The notes beneath the pieces were generated by a model, which saw only the letters and a program-made list of their open reading frames with translations, ran no database searches and was not told the origin of the DNA. Both the position numbers and the translations under genes were made by a program. From contig JAFPBB010000014.1 of the NCBI GenBank assembly GCA_017390585.1, forward strand, positions 1 through 35,865: a stretch of 35,865 bases of DNA. The letters are read 5' to 3'. The stretch is from Tidjanibacter sp. (GTDB taxonomy: Bacteria; Bacteroidota; Bacteroidia; Bacteroidales; Rikenellaceae). Of this stretch, positions 34,195 to 35,865 are shown one piece after another; position 1 is the stretch's first letter; every line of letters starts with the position of its first letter.

Positions 34195-34232
34195 CAAAAC
34201 AAGGCTCCTCCCCAAATCTTGGGGAGGAGCCT
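34195..34232 (-). terminator. Terminator of the GLUG-repeat protein gene
   Basis: AGGCTCCTCCCCAA (34202-34215) pairs perfectly with TTGGGGAGGAGCCT (34219-34232) around three bases. On the minus strand TTGTTTTG follows the stem. It lies 45 bases past the stop of the surface protein gene and just upstream of the clpB control region. Confidence 0.88.
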
Positions 34233-34277
34233 GCCTATTTTCTCACGCCCGCCTCCTGTGGAGGCCGAGCAGAGGAA

Positions 34278-35865
34278 TTACTGAAGAACGGGACCGTTTG
34301 CGGTCAGTACCCAGCGTTTGAGCATCTGTGCACCAACGTGACCATCGATAGAGATGTTATCGGGCGAAACGTTGAAGGCCTCGATAGCAGCGTTCATAGC
34401 GTCTACATCTGCCTGAGTTGCATCAGCTGCATTGGCGTAGATGTAAGTAGCCTCGAGCAAAGGCATTGGACCGGTACCCAAAATAGCTGCCTCATTGGTC
34501 ACTGCATAGCTTGCAGCAATACAACCGGCATAGGTACCGTGGTTCTTAATGCTCTCGCCAATCATCGAACCTGCCTTATCGGCAACAACCTCCGACTCGC
34601 TGACACAGCCTACAATCCAAGTACGAGTGCGCAGGTGGTTAGCATCGGTGTGGATGTAACCAACAAGACCACCAGCTGCGCCATTGAGAGCGGTAACGGT
34701 AGCTTCCTTGGTGCTTACACAAGCGATCAAATAACCATCGGTATCGGTAGTGTAGGAACGGTGGTAACCTACAACACCGCCTGCGCGGGTATTAGCAATA
34801 ACATCAGCTTTGTTAACACACTGACCAACGACACAACCGTAGTTCATACCTGCGATACCACCAACATAAGTGTTACCCTCTACGGTGGTGTTCTCATCGG
34901 TGGTGCAGTATACTACATAAGACAAATCCTCACGCAAAACAGTACCGTCCGATTTGATGGTGCGGTGATATACGCGACCTACGATACCACCAACCTCGTT
35001 CTTACCATAGACAGCGGAGTTCTTAACGTGAACATTGTTTACATAGCTACCATCCCAGCAACGACCGATAACTACGCCGGTGTAAGTCTCATCAAAGTTA
35101 CCACCCTTGTTGTAAACAACTGCATTGTCGAAAGTGAGGTTCTCAACGCTTGCACCCTTGGTCCAGCAAAGGAAGCCTGAAGCGAGGAGGTCGTGGTTGA
35201 GGCGGAGACCGGAGAGGGTCATACCATTACCGTCTACCTTACCACCAAAGTACTCCTTGTTTGCGGTCTCATAGTCGCTGAATACGGGCCAGTTGCTTGC
35301 CGAGGGGATACCTGCGGTCACGGTGATGGCCTCATTGGTGAATACATAGGTGCTGTTGGCAGCATCCTCAGCAATTGCGCGCTGGGGAAGAACGATGTTG
35401 GCCATCAGTTTCACGCCATAGGTGTGCTCGGTCTGAGCCCTATATGCCCATTTCAAAAGACCCTCGGCGGTGTAAACCTCTGCATAGGTACCACAGTCAA
35501 CAAAGTCCTGAACATATTTAACCTCCCAAACGTTGTCCTCTACCTCCACGCTGGAGAGACCCTGCTTAACGAAGTTGGTGCCAGCACCCTCAGCAGCATT
35601 GTCGGCGGGGTTGAAGTTGTAGAAACGACCACCAGCTACCTCGATAGTGGTAGTAGCGCGGTCTGCATCCCTCTTGTTGAGCACGAATACACTGTTGTGA
35701 TCGTTGAGGAAGATACCACCATTTACATAAATCTTACCGATGCCACGAGCATAAACAACAGCGTTTGCCTCGCCGTTGGCATCTACGCCAGCAGCGAAGG
35801 TACCACCGTTGATAACAACAGTACCTTTAGCAATAACAGCGTAGCCATCGTTGCCGCTAACAGCC
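34278..35865 (-). CDS. Large repeat-containing surface protein with GLUG motifs, C-terminal part
   Basis: The frame is open to the window end (frame from 35864), so 528 codons of the C-terminal part are visible and the N-terminus is missing; a GTG at 35684 is not a real start. The first part repeats short V-I-x-GG-x-F units (VVINGGTFAAG, IYVNGGIFLND, IEVAGGRFYNFNPADN), typical of right-handed beta-helix surface proteins. After a linker come GLUG-like units (VGGIVGRVY, VGGIAGMNYG, AGGVVGYHRS, AGGLVGYIH). The last 60 residues end in RWVLTANGPVLQ. No sorting domain was recognised. Likely a secreted or surface adhesin-like protein; its role is unknown. Confidence 0.8.
   Translation of the reverse strand, partial: AVSGNDGYAVIAKGTVVINGGTFAAGVDANGEANAVVYARGIGKIYVNGGIFLNDHNSVFVLNKRDADRATTTIEVAGGRFYNFNPADNAAEGAGTNFVKQGLSSVEVEDNVWEVKYVQDFVDCGTYAEVYTAEGLLKWAYRAQTEHTYGVKLMANIVLPQRAIAEDAANSTYVFTNEAITVTAGIPSASNWPVFSDYETANKEYFGGKVDGNGMTLSGLRLNHDLLASGFLCWTKGASVENLTFDNAVVYNKGGNFDETYTGVVIGRCWDGSYVNNVHVKNSAVYGKNEVGGIVGRVYHRTIKSDGTVLREDLSYVVYCTTDENTTVEGNTYVGGIAGMNYGCVVGQCVNKADVIANTRAGGVVGYHRSYTTDTDGYLIACVSTKEATVTALNGAAGGLVGYIHTDANHLRTRTWIVGCVSESEVVADKAGSMIGESIKNHGTYAGCIAASYAVTNEAAILGTGPMPLLEATYIYANAADATQADVDAMNAAIEAFNVSPDNISIDGHVGAQMLKRWVLTANGPVLQ

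Noticed and set aside
34021-34200. CRISPR-like array in the clpB upstream region
   Set aside because: Repeats are 11 bp, imperfect, with about 10-base gaps and no cas genes; an activator binding array fits better.
34014-34202. Longer ClpB N-terminus starting near 34202
   Set aside because: The extra residues are Cys/Val-rich and non-conserved and cover the promoter and repeat array; MNINTL at 34013 is the family start.

Overview
The window looks like a chromosomal segment of a Bacteroidales bacterium; I would guess the Rikenellaceae/Alistipes area, but this rests on gene content and moderate GC only. Supporting signs are the TAnnTTTG-type -7 promoter boxes, several with TTTG about 19-20 bases upstream, starts without clear Shine-Dalgarno sequences, a eukaryote-like glycogen branching enzyme, an S46 dipeptidyl-peptidase, DUF389, a reverse rubrerythrin and the rSAM/lipoprotein gene pair. 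No phage, insertion sequence, rRNA or CRISPR array is visible; there is one tRNA-Pro(CGG).

Layout. 1-168: end of a GyrI-like effector-binding protein. 448-2948 (-): glgB and a small exported protein. 3117-7785 (+): POT-family transporter, then a PhnP-like metallo-hydrolase with a B12-type radical SAM enzyme. 7786-8318: palindrome-rich spacer and tRNA-Pro. 8319-9334 (+): PerR-like regulator and reverse rubrerythrin (peroxide defence). 9662-15425 (-): six tightly spaced genes (MBL hydrolase, trmD, lpxB, FAH-family, maf, DPP11-type peptidase). 15550-18830 (+): rlmD, an M23-like protein without its zinc ligands, cytidine deaminase and an RluA-type pseudouridine synthase. 18968-22631 (+): five envelope genes led by the rSAM/lipoprotein pair and closed by a perfect terminator. 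22701-27888 (-): five-gene operon (acidic conserved protein, rsmI, DUF389, LpxL-like acyltransferase, GT2). 27999-30658 (+): ychF and gltX. 30831-31328 (+): a second, unlinked rSAM-system lipoprotein. 31410-34013 (-): clpB. 34278-35865 (-): end of a large GLUG-repeat surface protein.

Two items stand out. First, the rSAM/lipoprotein system: a SPASM radical SAM enzyme next to one lipoprotein and a paralogous lipoprotein 11 kb away. Both lipoproteins lie behind the same unusual promoter-like motif (GCAACGTTTT, 11 bases, then G-ATCTATA), different from the housekeeping TAnnTTTG boxes, which suggests co-regulation, perhaps by an ECF sigma factor. Second, clpB is preceded by a -24/-12 element with exact sigma-54 spacing and, just upstream, five copies of an 11-bp motif at 20-23 bp steps, resembling an enhancer array for a sigma-54 activator controlling a chaperone gene.
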